Shown here piece by piece: positions 1-6,279 of a stretch of DNA of 7,665 nucleotides. The stretch spans positions 1 through 7,665 of the forward strand of contig CAOKJJ010000208.1 in assembly GCA_948468465.1 (NCBI GenBank), in the 5' to 3' direction. How positions within the stretch are numbered: position 1 is the stretch's first letter; every line of letters starts with the position of its first letter. Under the pieces are notes generated by a model. The model had not been told where the DNA came from and searched no databases. It worked only from the letters and a program-made list of their open reading frames with translations. The position numbers were made by a program, and so were the translations under genes. Source of the stretch: an uncultured Eubacterium sp. GTDB taxonomy: Bacteria > Bacillota_A > Clostridia > Lachnospirales > Lachnospiraceae.

Positions 1-252
1 AAATCCAGGCCCCGCCCCTCATCCAGCTGGTTTTGACTGGCTTTACGGAAATCACAGCGTTAAAAATTGCTGTATCTTCCTATGATTTCACTGGTCAGGT
101 ATTACGATGACTGGCAGGGATACCGGTCGATCTTTGCAAATATTACAGATAGCATTCTTTTTACGCAATTATTAAAGCCTATGTGAGATTTCAACAGTCG
201 TAGATTTTTTCATAAATGTTCACGTTTTTACATGTAGCGCCTGTGAAAATCA
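1..252 (-). repeat. Inverted copy of the repeat block at 7296-7550
   Basis: Read as reverse complement, this stretch matches 7296-7550 along its length. Bases 1-35 are identical to the complement of 7516-7550, bases 95-124 are identical to 7429-7458 (30 bp), and bases 133-149 to 7404-7420 (17 bp). By eye the outer 124 bases are roughly 85-90 percent identical with a 2-base indel, and the rest is more diverged. The first 27 bases are the end arm of a palindromic element (compare 7524-7550) whose body would lie left of the window. There is no RNA gene or confident CDS. A short frame, ATG at 82 to stop at 186 (34 codons), is shared with the right copy, but nucleotide-level identity explains that equally well. 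The repeat itself is certain by inspection; its nature is unknown. Confidence 0.9.
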
Positions 253-492
253 GCCGGGTGAGGGGGAAATGGTCTGGCTTGCGGCGACGTTGGAAGAATG
301 TTTAGAAGTTCTTGACATTCTGCTCGGTAAATCAGGGGCGCAGCCCAGCGTCGCTTTTAGCCACTGGCTGTAAGCCAGGGGCGGATTACGCGACGCGACC
401 GGACGCAGCCACTACGTCCATGCAGAATGTCTAGAAATTCTTAACATTCTGGAGTAGGAGCCGCAAGCCAGGCCATTTCCCCCTCGCCCGGC
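253..492. repeat. 240-bp palindromic element with 33-bp inverted ends
   Basis: The ends 253-285 and 460-492 are inverted copies of each other with 31 of 33 positions matching. Just inside them are two copies of a 27-bp imperfect palindrome (295-321 and 424-450). The centre (322-423) holds further hairpins: CTGGCT-GTA-AGCCAG at 364-378 and GGACG/CGTCC at 401-405 and 415-419. The inner part 286-386 matches 7555-7655 with 9 differences in 101 bases and no gaps. The right flank carries only one end arm at the corresponding place (7273-7299). The form resembles a miniature inverted-repeat element or a large structured RNA. No transposase is encoded here and I do not recognise the family. Open frames inside it are short and follow the palindromes, so I do not call them genes. 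Confidence 0.85.
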
Positions 493-504
493 GTCCGCAT
501 AGCC

Positions 505-537
505 AAAAAAAACGCAACACAATGTCAATTCTGTTGC
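505..537 (-). terminator. Leftward intrinsic terminator, inverted twin of the hslO terminator
   Basis: On the minus strand GCAACA (537-532) pairs with TGTTGC (519-514), followed by a tract of eight T (512-505). The sequence around it (about 513-549) matches the end of hslO and its terminator (about 7213-7248) with about 5 differences in 37 bases. No minus-strand gene ends here, so it looks like a relic of the duplication, although it could block transcription entering from the right. Confidence 0.7.
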
Positions 538-641
538 ACAGTATAAAATTATGCCACTTTGCGCAAGAAATCGTTTATAAGTACTTATTGGGGCATGCGT
601 TTTGCATGGAGCAAGGCAAAGTGAAATACATCCGCTTTTTG

Positions 642-670
642 TTGATTTCAAAAAGAAAGAAGGTTATAAT
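642..670 (+). promoter_or_regulatory. Sigma-A promoter of the three-gene operon
   Basis: TTGATT at 642-647 and a perfect TATAAT at 665-670 are separated by 17 bases. Transcription would start near 677, giving a leader of about 70 bases before the GTG start at 747. I see nothing else of note between the left repeat (about 549) and this promoter. Confidence 0.85.
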
Positions 671-675
671 GTACA

Positions 676-719
676 CGTAGGCTATCCGTCTACGACGATG
701 CCATATGGCCTTTTGGCCA
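676..719 (+). promoter_or_regulatory. Two small hairpins in the operon leader
   Basis: CGTAG (676-680) can pair with CTACG (690-694) right at the predicted 5-prime end of the transcript. TGGCC (706-710) pairs with GGCCA (715-719) over a TTTT loop, just upstream of the ribosome binding site at 731-736. Both stems are only 5 bp. They could stabilise the mRNA or modulate initiation, but neither matches a riboswitch or leader I know. Confidence 0.35.
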
Positions 720-746
720 ATTATTACAACAGGGGGATATCATACC

Positions 747-1700
747 GTGTTTGGAAAAAAACAGGAATTAACAAGAGAATTAGAGGAAAAACTAAATAGG
801 ACACAGTATCAGCTGGAAAATGCGCAGATGCAGGTAAGCAGTGTGCAAAATTATACCCAGCAGATGCTGCCGCATTTTGAATCTCAGATTACAGCCCAGG
901 GAGAGATGGATAAGGAACTGACAAAAGTGGTAAGTCAGGCATACGATACGTTGGAGGAAGCCGGCGAGAGCATGAAGGTGCTGGAACAGCTGGCGATGGA
1001 GCTGACAAGTATGCGCGGGCAGATGGAAGATGAGGAGCGGGACAAGAAAAAGCTGCAGGAAGTAGCGGACCGCCAGATTGAGCAGATGGCGGTTATCGTG
1101 GAAGAAAATAAGAACAGCATTGAGCCTGTCTCGGCGCTTCAGGAGACTAAGACAGCGCTAAAAAATGATACGGAAGCGATACATGCCGAGGTTGCCCATA
1201 TGATGGAGTATGCCAAGCAGATGACCGTATCTTCGTTAAACTGTGCGATTGAGGCAGGGCGCATGGGCGACAGCGGCAAAAGCTTTGTGGAAGCCGCGGA
1301 AGATGTGCGTATGCTTTCCAGTGCCTATGAACGTGCGGCGGCAGTGGTAGACCGTCAGATCAATGACCTGGAAAAGCGGCTTCGGCAGATGGACGAGCAG
1401 GTTGCGGCGCTGATGAAAGCAGGGAAAGACACGAACCTTTCTATTTCCAGGCTTTCTAAAAATATTACGCAGCAGGATGAGATCTGCACCAGAGCGGCGG
1501 AGCGCCACTACCTGGAAAAAGCTGCCGCAATCTCTGATTATATTAAAAAAATATCACAAAGCAGCCAGCATATTGACGCGCTGCAGCATCAGACGCTGTC
1601 TGATATAGAACGTATCGGGGACAGCTTTATGAGTGAACAGGAGGCGCGCAAAGAACTGGAGCATATCGTAGATCAGCTGATCGAAAGTATAAGAGGCTGA
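747..1700 (+). CDS. Cytoplasmic methyl-accepting chemotaxis-like signalling protein
   Basis: The 317-residue protein is almost entirely charged, heptad-rich helix with no signal peptide or membrane segment. Residues about 163-190 (SSLNCAIEAGRMGD followed by GKSFVEAAEDVRML) resemble the hairpin tip of the methyl-accepting chemotaxis protein signalling domain (canonical NLLALNAAIEAARAGE..GKGFAVVA.EVR.LA). The match is partial: the conserved Q-T-N-L-L-A-L stretch is replaced by Q-M-T-V-S-S-L. There is no HAMP, PAS or Cache sensor domain, and the N-terminal third is coiled coil. The GTG start at 747 is chosen because AGGGGG (731-736) lies 10 bases upstream; the ATG at 705 has no ribosome binding site and sits beside a leader hairpin. 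It is the first gene of an operon with the hydrolase 19 bases downstream. It could be an orphan soluble chemoreceptor-like protein or a structural coiled-coil protein derived from one. No che gene is present in the window. Confidence 0.75.
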   Translation: MFGKKQELTRELEEKLNRTQYQLENAQMQVSSVQNYTQQMLPHFESQITAQGEMDKELTKVVSQAYDTLEEAGESMKVLEQLAMELTSMRGQMEDEERDKKKLQEVADRQIEQMAVIVEENKNSIEPVSALQETKTALKNDTEAIHAEVAHMMEYAKQMTVSSLNCAIEAGRMGDSGKSFVEAAEDVRMLSSAYERAAAVVDRQINDLEKRLRQMDEQVAALMKAGKDTNLSISRLSKNITQQDEICTRAAERHYLEKAAAISDYIKKISQSSQHIDALQHQTLSDIERIGDSFMSEQEARKELEHIVDQLIESIRG

Positions 1701-1719
1701 TTTTTGCAGGAAAGGAAAG

Positions 1720-2694
1720 GTGCAAAGCCTGATGGATAATGGGAAAGACAGTGTAATACAGGAGACGTTTCAGTTTTTATCCAAGGATGGAAAGACAAAA
1801 ATACATGCGGTAAAGTGGATGCCCGCAAATGGTAAAATCCGTGCGGTTATGCAGATTTCGCATGGGATGGTGGAGTATATTGAGCGATATGACGAATTTG
1901 CCCGCTATCTGGCTAAGAGAGGGTTTCTTGTTGTCGGTCATGATCATCTGGGTCATGGGGCGTCTGTATGCGGGGAATCCGAGTGGGGATATTTTACGAA
2001 AAAAAAGCCGTCTGAGACAGTTGTCGCGGATTTGTATCAGGTGACGCGTATTATAAACAGCCAGTTTCCGGATTGTCCGTATTTTATTCTTGGACATAGC
2101 ATGGGCTCCTTTCTGCTGCGTAGATATTTGACGCTGCATAGTGAGGATGTGACGGGGGCTGTGATCTGCGGCACCGGCAGCCAGCCGGATGCGGTGACTT
2201 GTTTTGGAATGTTTGTCTGCGGACTCATTCGGATGTTCCGCGGCGGACATTATCGGAGCAGCTTTCTGACAAATGCGGCGTTTGGAAAACCATATGCGGA
2301 TTTTGACAAAAACGGAGCGGAGCCGTCAAAGAGCTGGCTTTCGAAAAATGTGGAAAGCGTGCAGGCATATTATAAAGATCCGCGTTGTACGTATGTTTTT
2401 ACAGTCAACGGCTATTATGGATTGTTTTCGACGGTGTGGTATGCCAATCAAATGAAATATATCCGCAAAATTCGAAAAAATCTGCCGGTATTTTTTATCG
2501 CGGGCAAAGATGATCCGGTAGGAAACTTTGGAGAAGGCGTCAAAAAAGCATTTGCACAGTACCGCCAGGCCGGAATTCGTGACATTAAAATGAAACTGTA
2601 TGAAAATGACCGCCATGAAATATTACAGGAGACAGACAGGGAACAGGTGTTTGAAGATGTGTACCAGTGGTGTAAAAAAAGGATGCAGAAATAA
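1720..2694 (+). CDS. Alpha/beta hydrolase, monoacylglycerol lipase/lysophospholipase type (Hydrolase_4)
   Basis: This is a serine hydrolase of 324 residues, the usual size for the serine aminopeptidase S33/Hydrolase_4 family that includes monoacylglycerol lipases and PldB-like lysophospholipases. Visible elements are the oxyanion-hole HGM at 48-50, the GHDHLGHG stretch at 73-80, the nucleophile elbow GHSMG at 125-129 (Ser127), the acidic AGKDDPVG at 261-268 (probable catalytic Asp265) and the NDRHE histidine at 299. All three catalytic residues are present, so it should be active; the substrate is inferred to be an acylglycerol or lysophospholipid ester. There is no signal peptide, so it is cytoplasmic. 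The start is ambiguous: GTG at 1720 has AGGA (1708-1711) 8 bases upstream, while ATG at 1732 (320 residues) has AAAGG 11 bases upstream. Neighbours are the MCP-like gene before it and the DUF1002 gene 20 bases after, suggesting co-transcription. Nothing in the sequence links the three functions directly. Confidence 0.9.
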   Translation: MQSLMDNGKDSVIQETFQFLSKDGKTKIHAVKWMPANGKIRAVMQISHGMVEYIERYDEFARYLAKRGFLVVGHDHLGHGASVCGESEWGYFTKKKPSETVVADLYQVTRIINSQFPDCPYFILGHSMGSFLLRRYLTLHSEDVTGAVICGTGSQPDAVTCFGMFVCGLIRMFRGGHYRSSFLTNAAFGKPYADFDKNGAEPSKSWLSKNVESVQAYYKDPRCTYVFTVNGYYGLFSTVWYANQMKYIRKIRKNLPVFFIAGKDDPVGNFGEGVKKAFAQYRQAGIRDIKMKLYENDRHEILQETDREQVFEDVYQWCKKRMQK

Positions 2695-2714
2695 CATACG
2701 GAAAGGATCATCGA

Positions 2715-3908
2715 ATGAAAAGAAAATGGAACAAATATGCCGCGCTGCTGCTTGCCGGTATGATGAGCTTATTGCTATACAGCGGCGTCCGGGCGGCTGA
2801 GCAGCCGCAGACAGGCGATCCGCAGCAGAACATACAGCAGGATCGAAATGAATATTACACGGAGCAGGAAGATCCTGCCGGGCAGACGCAGCAGGATCAA
2901 ACGGATCAGGGGACACAGGCTGACGGTTCAGAGCAAAATGGTGTGGAATCTGATCAGGAAACAACAGCGGAGGAACGTCCGGCAGTGAATGCGGAAATCA
3001 CTGAAAATCCGGAGGTAAATGCCGATGTCAGTGAAAAACATCCAGAGGTCAGCGCGGATATTACCGCGGATGATGAGCAGGATGATCATGTTGTTATTAC
3101 ACAAAAGGATAAGCCGTATCTGGCGCTGGGCGCGAATCTGACCAATGAGCAGAAACAAACGGTTTTAAGCCTGATGGGCATTGATCCGGCGAATCTTGAC
3201 CAGTATCAGGTTGTTACGGTTACAAACGAAGAAGAGCACCAGTATCTGGATGCTTATCTGGATGCTTCGATTATCGGAACAAGAGCGCTGTCTTCTGTTG
3301 TAATCGCAAAACGTGACAAGGGAGACGGCATCCGCATATCTACGAAAAACATCTCTTATTGTACGATTGGCATGTATAAAAATGCGTTGGCGACAGCTGG
3401 TTTGGAAGATGCGGACGTTATTATCGCGGGGCCGTTTCCATTATCCGGTACAGCGGCTTTGATCGGGGCGATGAAAGCGTATGCGGATATGGAAGAAGCG
3501 GACATTGATACGGAGAGCCTGGATGCTGCCATGAATGAAATCGTAGTAACAGGTGAATTAAATGAAAGCCTTGGAGATGACGCACAGACCGAGGAATTTA
3601 TTGCCTATGTCAAGCAAAAAGTTGTAGAAGGCGGCCTGCAGAGTAAAGAAAAGATTCAGGAAGCGATTTCTGAGGCGTGCGATAAATTTGAAATTACGTT
3701 AAGCGACAGCGAAAAAGAGAGCATTACGGCTCTGATGGAAAAGATCGGTTCTTTGGATATTAACATCGACAGCCTGATGAAACAGGCAGGTTCGATTTAT
3801 GATTCTTTAAAAGAAATGGAAAGCAGCAGCGGTTTTTTAAGCAAGATCGCGGCATTTTTTAAAAAATTGCTGGATTCCATCATTCAATTTTTTGAAAATC
3901 TTTTTTAA
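2715..3908 (+). CDS. Secreted DUF1002 (YpuA-like) protein
   Basis: This 397-residue protein has a Sec signal peptide: a basic start (MKRKWNK), a hydrophobic core at about 9-22 and a cleavage site near VRA-A at 25-28. Residues 29-130 are a Q/D/E-rich linker that includes three imperfect decapeptide-like repeats (VNAEITENPE, VNADVSEKHPE, VSADITADDE; about 91-121). The DUF1002 domain covers about 134-306, with the characteristic blocks LALGANLTNEQ, VTNEEEHQYL, IGTRALSS, MYKNALATAG and GPFPLSGTAALIGAMKAY. A C-terminal region follows, ending in an amphipathic segment (about 373-397, GFLSKIAAFFKKLL and onward). There is no LPXTG or lipobox. The family occurs in Firmicutes (YpuA of Bacillus subtilis) and its function is unknown. 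ATG at 2715 has AAAGGA (2702-2707) 7 bases upstream. It is the last gene of the operon and converges with the minus-strand gene ending at 4032. Confidence 0.9.
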   Translation: MKRKWNKYAALLLAGMMSLLLYSGVRAAEQPQTGDPQQNIQQDRNEYYTEQEDPAGQTQQDQTDQGTQADGSEQNGVESDQETTAEERPAVNAEITENPEVNADVSEKHPEVSADITADDEQDDHVVITQKDKPYLALGANLTNEQKQTVLSLMGIDPANLDQYQVVTVTNEEEHQYLDAYLDASIIGTRALSSVVIAKRDKGDGIRISTKNISYCTIGMYKNALATAGLEDADVIIAGPFPLSGTAALIGAMKAYADMEEADIDTESLDAAMNEIVVTGELNESLGDDAQTEEFIAYVKQKVVEGGLQSKEKIQEAISEACDKFEITLSDSEKESITALMEKIGSLDINIDSLMKQAGSIYDSLKEMESSSGFLSKIAAFFKKLLDSIIQFFENLF

Positions 3909-3931
3909 CGGTAAAACAGGCAGGCGGTGCC

Positions 3932-4025
3932 AGAGCGTGTCTTAGAGCGTGTCTTAAAATTCATTTCCGCGATCTGCACTCCCCGCTTTGCAGAGAATTC
4001 ACGAAAAGCAATTTTAAGACACGCT
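3932..4025. repeat. Small inverted-repeat element between convergent genes
   Basis: AGCGTGTCTTAAAATT (3946-3961) is perfectly inverted at 4010-4025 (16 bp). An inner stem, TCTGCA (3973-3978) and TGCAGA (3989-3994), plus partial pairing between them, lets the whole unit fold as one long hairpin. The left end is preceded by a tandem duplication of a 12-mer, AGAGCGTGTCTT at 3932-3943 and 3944-3955. It sits between the stop codons of two convergent genes and could act as a terminator for both, but there is no T tract on either side, so a MITE-like or REP-like repeat is at least as likely. It is unrelated in sequence to the repeats at the window edges. Confidence 0.75.
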
Positions 4026-4031
4026 TTCACA

Positions 4032-4967
4032 TTATCCATTTGTATGAAAAGCGTCGAGAATATAACGGATATCTGATTCCTGGACATTTGTAAATAGTAT
4101 CGGGCCCTGTTTGGCAGCGGTCATGTGCAGTGTATACGAAACCGAAAAATGGCGGCTGAAAAATCCGTGCGTCACGGAACGCTTATATAGTTCCTGTATT
4201 TCCTGAACCGGTACAATTACAATCAGGTCATCGTTCAGAGCGATAAAAAAATGTTCTGTAAAAAACATCGTCCTTTCGTCTGTGCGGGCACAGCAGGAAG
4301 CTTCCCGTTCAGCCTGTGCCAGCAGTTCTTTTGCATTGCCGTACAATCCAAGTTTTCGGCACGGCGGCGCAAGAAGCGGAAACAGGATATAGACGGCACA
4401 GAGAATGAGCCCTATGATGGCGTACGTGCCGCTTGTAAAATAAAATCCTAACAAAAGAAAAGAAAGCAGCTTGTGAAATCCTGGCTCACTCAGCAGATAA
4501 TCAGGCGTAAGGCTGCGGATGCCAGAGGCTGTCCAGTCTAAATCTTCGGCCAAAAGCTGTGTTAAAGTATCATATTCTTCGAAATGACGGATGATATGTG
4601 CACGCAGGTTCAGGCGTGCAATGTCTGGGTTCCCTTTTTGGCAGGTAGCAGGAGCCAAAAGCACAAAGATACACTGGCCGTCCTGAAAGGTATAATAATA
4701 ATAACCGTTTGTGTATCCCAGAATCTTTTGCGTATATCCGGTAAAACGCAGATTTGTGAGAGTCGTTACTATATACCTCGAACGTGTTGCGCCAAGCTCA
4801 TGCACTGGCGTTTTTGCCGATACTTCGTGTGGAAATACAAGCTGTGATATGGGAGCCGCAAACCATACGATTGTCAAAAAAAGAAGATATAACACCGGCA
4901 GCAGCAGACGTTTTTGATAAAGCCGCCGGATCGAAGATGTAATAACAGCTGTCTGAAAAGTTTTCAA
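4032..4967 (-). CDS. Hypothetical membrane protein, unrecognised family
   Basis: This is a 311-residue protein that I cannot place in a named family. The N-terminus is short and basic, followed by a membrane segment at about 21-40 (LLLPVLYLLFLTIVWFAAPI). Residues about 50-160 form an extracytoplasmic-looking domain rich in Tyr/Thr and beta-prone segments. A second hydrophobic region at about 166-202 could be one long or two short membrane spans. The C-terminal about 100 residues are predicted cytoplasmic, with a block of FFTEHFFIALNDD, VIVPVQEI and YKRSVTHGFF reminiscent of small beta-rich PH-like modules; that comparison is only an impression. The start is a TTG at 4967, chosen because a perfect AAGGAGG (4980-4974) lies 6 bases upstream and a promoter lies just before it. 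The frame is open further upstream to 5045, but that runs through the promoter. It is monocistronic, divergent from the kinase remnant and convergent with the DUF1002 gene. Confidence 0.85.
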   Translation of the reverse strand: MKTFQTAVITSSIRRLYQKRLLLPVLYLLFLTIVWFAAPISQLVFPHEVSAKTPVHELGATRSRYIVTTLTNLRFTGYTQKILGYTNGYYYYTFQDGQCIFVLLAPATCQKGNPDIARLNLRAHIIRHFEEYDTLTQLLAEDLDWTASGIRSLTPDYLLSEPGFHKLLSFLLLGFYFTSGTYAIIGLILCAVYILFPLLAPPCRKLGLYGNAKELLAQAEREASCCARTDERTMFFTEHFFIALNDDLIVIVPVQEIQELYKRSVTHGFFSRHFSVSYTLHMTAAKQGPILFTNVQESDIRYILDAFHTNG

Positions 4968-5010
4968 TGACGTCCTCCTTTTCGTTCCATCAAATTTCTG
5001 TACAGTTTCT

Positions 5011-5039
5011 AGTATAAAAGCGCTTGGGAAAATAATCAA
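5011..5039 (-). promoter_or_regulatory. Sigma-A promoter of the membrane protein gene
   Basis: On the minus strand TTGATT (5039-5034) and TATACT (5016-5011) are separated by exactly 17 bases. Transcription would begin near 5004, about 37 bases before the TTG start at 4967. It supports the short TTG start over the longer frame. Confidence 0.8.
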
Positions 5040-5089
5040 GAGCAATCGTTACTATTCACGGCCTGAGGGCCGCTCATATCACCCCGAAC

Positions 5090-5383
5090 TTGAATCATGT
5101 TCTCACGGAACGCGCACTGTCAAATGCTTTGGATAACGCGATTCATGCATGCAAAAATATGGATGCGGGGTTAGAAAAATATATCCGTGTGTCCAGGCGC
5201 ATGCAGGGAGATTTTCTGATGATGGAAATTGAGAACAGTTTTCATGGAAAAGGTACATGCAAACAAGGAACAGGACTGTCCAATGTAAAAGCGGTAGCGG
5301 AAAAATACGGCGGCACCATGAGCATAGAGACACAGGACAATGCATTTATCCTGCATGTGCTGCTAATTATTCCGGAAATCTGA
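5090..5383 (+). pseudogene. C-terminal remnant of an AgrC-like GHKL sensor histidine kinase
   Basis: The reading frame encodes only the ATP-binding domain of a GHKL kinase. The N box is ALSNALDNAIHACKN, the strand before the lid is MMEIENSF, and the G2-like box GTGLSNVKAVAEKYGG is followed by the last strand up to PEI and the stop. The transmembrane sensor part and the phosphoacceptor-His helix that normally precede it (about 300 residues) are absent; the frame is closed by a stop at 5033-5035, and bases 5011-5039 serve as promoter of the divergent gene. The segment between ENSF and the G2 box is also shorter than usual for the family. The only start for the kinase part, TTG at 5090, has no ribosome binding site. 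I conclude it is a decayed fragment. A tiny stand-alone ATPase-domain protein is the less likely alternative. No response regulator lies nearby. Confidence 0.75.
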
Positions 5384-5397
5384 CATTACATGAACTA

Positions 5398-5426
5398 TTG
5401 CAATGCATGCAGGATTTTGTTATGAT
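5398..5426 (+). promoter_or_regulatory. Promoter of the methyltransferase gene, extended -10
   Basis: TTGCAA (5398-5403), a 17-base spacer and TATGAT (5421-5426) form a good sigma-A promoter. TG one base before the -10 (5418-5419) makes an extended -10. Transcription should start near 5433, about 30 bases before the gene. It begins 15 bases after the stop of the kinase remnant. Confidence 0.8.
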
Positions 5427-5463
5427 GGTAATAATTTGTAACAGAACATGCAGGAAAGGAAGA

Positions 5464-6219
5464 ATGATGGAAGCGTACACAGCATTTGCCGAAGTTTATG
5501 ATTTGTTTATGGAAGATATACCCTATGAGGCATGGAAAGATTATTTGACGGAAATACTAAGGCAGTACGGCATTCAGGATGGACTTGTCTGCGAGCTTGG
5601 CTGCGGGACCGGAAGGATGACAAGGCTGCTCGCGCAGAGCGGCTATGATATGATCGGGATTGATGTTTCACAGGAAATGCTGAGCATCGCACGCGAATCT
5701 GACAGTGAGGGCATCTTATATCTGGAGCAGGATATGCGGGAGTTTGAACTGTACGGTACCGTACGTGCATTCGTCAGTGTCTGTGATTCGATGAACTATC
5801 TGTTAGACGAAGCAGAGCTGGAACAGGTGTTTCGGCTTGTAAATAATTATTTGGATCCAGGCGGCATTTTTATATTTGATATGAATACAGCGTTCAAATT
5901 CCGGGAACGGATGGGAACGCAGACATTCAGCGAGCATCGTGAGGAAGGCAGCCTGATCTGGGACAATTATTATGACGAACAGGAAAAAATCAATGAATAT
6001 GCGCTGACAATTTTTCTGCGTCTGGAAAACGGGCTTTACCAAAAATATGAAGAAATGCACTATGAGCGAGGTTATGAACTGGAGGATGTGGCGCGCATTC
6101 TGGAACAGGCAGGCATGGAGTTTGTAAGCGCCTGCGACAGCGAAGACCACGGGCCGGTTCGTATGGACAGCGAACGCATTTATATACTGGCCAGGCAGCA
6201 AGGGGAAAAGCGCTGCTAA
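5464..6219 (+). CDS. Class I SAM-dependent methyltransferase
   Basis: The 251-residue cytoplasmic enzyme carries the Rossmann-fold SAM-binding motifs. Motif I is ELGCGTG at 44-50, the motif II acidic residue is in GIDVS (Asp67), LEQDM at 87-91 corresponds to the adenine-contacting region, and the post-motif strand is VSVCDSMNYLL at 104-114 with DPGGIFIFDMN at 131-141. The opening YTAFAEVYDLFMEDIPYEAW is typical of the small YqeM-like methyltransferases of Firmicutes. The substrate cannot be deduced. The frame is open upstream to 5257, but the start is placed at ATG 5464 (a second ATG follows at 5467) because AGGAAAGGA (5452-5460) precedes it and the promoter lies at 5398-5426. The next gene, hslO, begins 60 bases after the stop with no convincing promoter of its own, so the two are probably co-transcribed. 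Confidence 0.9.
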   Translation: MMEAYTAFAEVYDLFMEDIPYEAWKDYLTEILRQYGIQDGLVCELGCGTGRMTRLLAQSGYDMIGIDVSQEMLSIARESDSEGILYLEQDMREFELYGTVRAFVSVCDSMNYLLDEAELEQVFRLVNNYLDPGGIFIFDMNTAFKFRERMGTQTFSEHREEGSLIWDNYYDEQEKINEYALTIFLRLENGLYQKYEEMHYERGYELEDVARILEQAGMEFVSACDSEDHGPVRMDSERIYILARQQGEKRC

Positions 6220-6279
6220 AGAAGCTTTGTAACTACATGAAATGGATATAAAGGAATGGAAAGGGATATCATATAAAAT

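Noticed and set aside
312..317. TTGACA, a perfect -35 hexamer
   Set aside because: It lies inside the 27-bp palindrome, and no -10 is found 16-18 bases downstream (GC-rich there).
253..492. CRISPR array
   Set aside because: The repeats are inverted palindromic arms, not evenly spaced direct repeats with unique spacers, and no cas genes are present.
412..651. Minus-strand frame of 79 codons over the left repeat
   Set aside because: It crosses the element arm, the terminator and the intergenic region, has no ribosome binding site, and its composition follows the palindromes.
602..799. Plus-strand frame of 65 codons
   Set aside because: It runs through the operon promoter and leader and overlaps the MCP-like gene in another frame.
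1777..2250. Minus-strand frame of 157 codons
   Set aside because: It is a shadow of the hydrolase gene; the plus-strand protein has a complete catalytic triad and the shadow has no recognisable domain.
5059..5072. CGGCC-TGAG-GGCCG hairpin as a terminator
   Set aside because: The stem is 5 bp with no T tract on either strand and no gene ending beside it.
6272..6279. TATAAAAT just before hslO as a promoter
   Set aside because: No acceptable -35 occurs at the right distance, and it would start transcription downstream of the first ATG; co-transcription with the methyltransferase is simpler.
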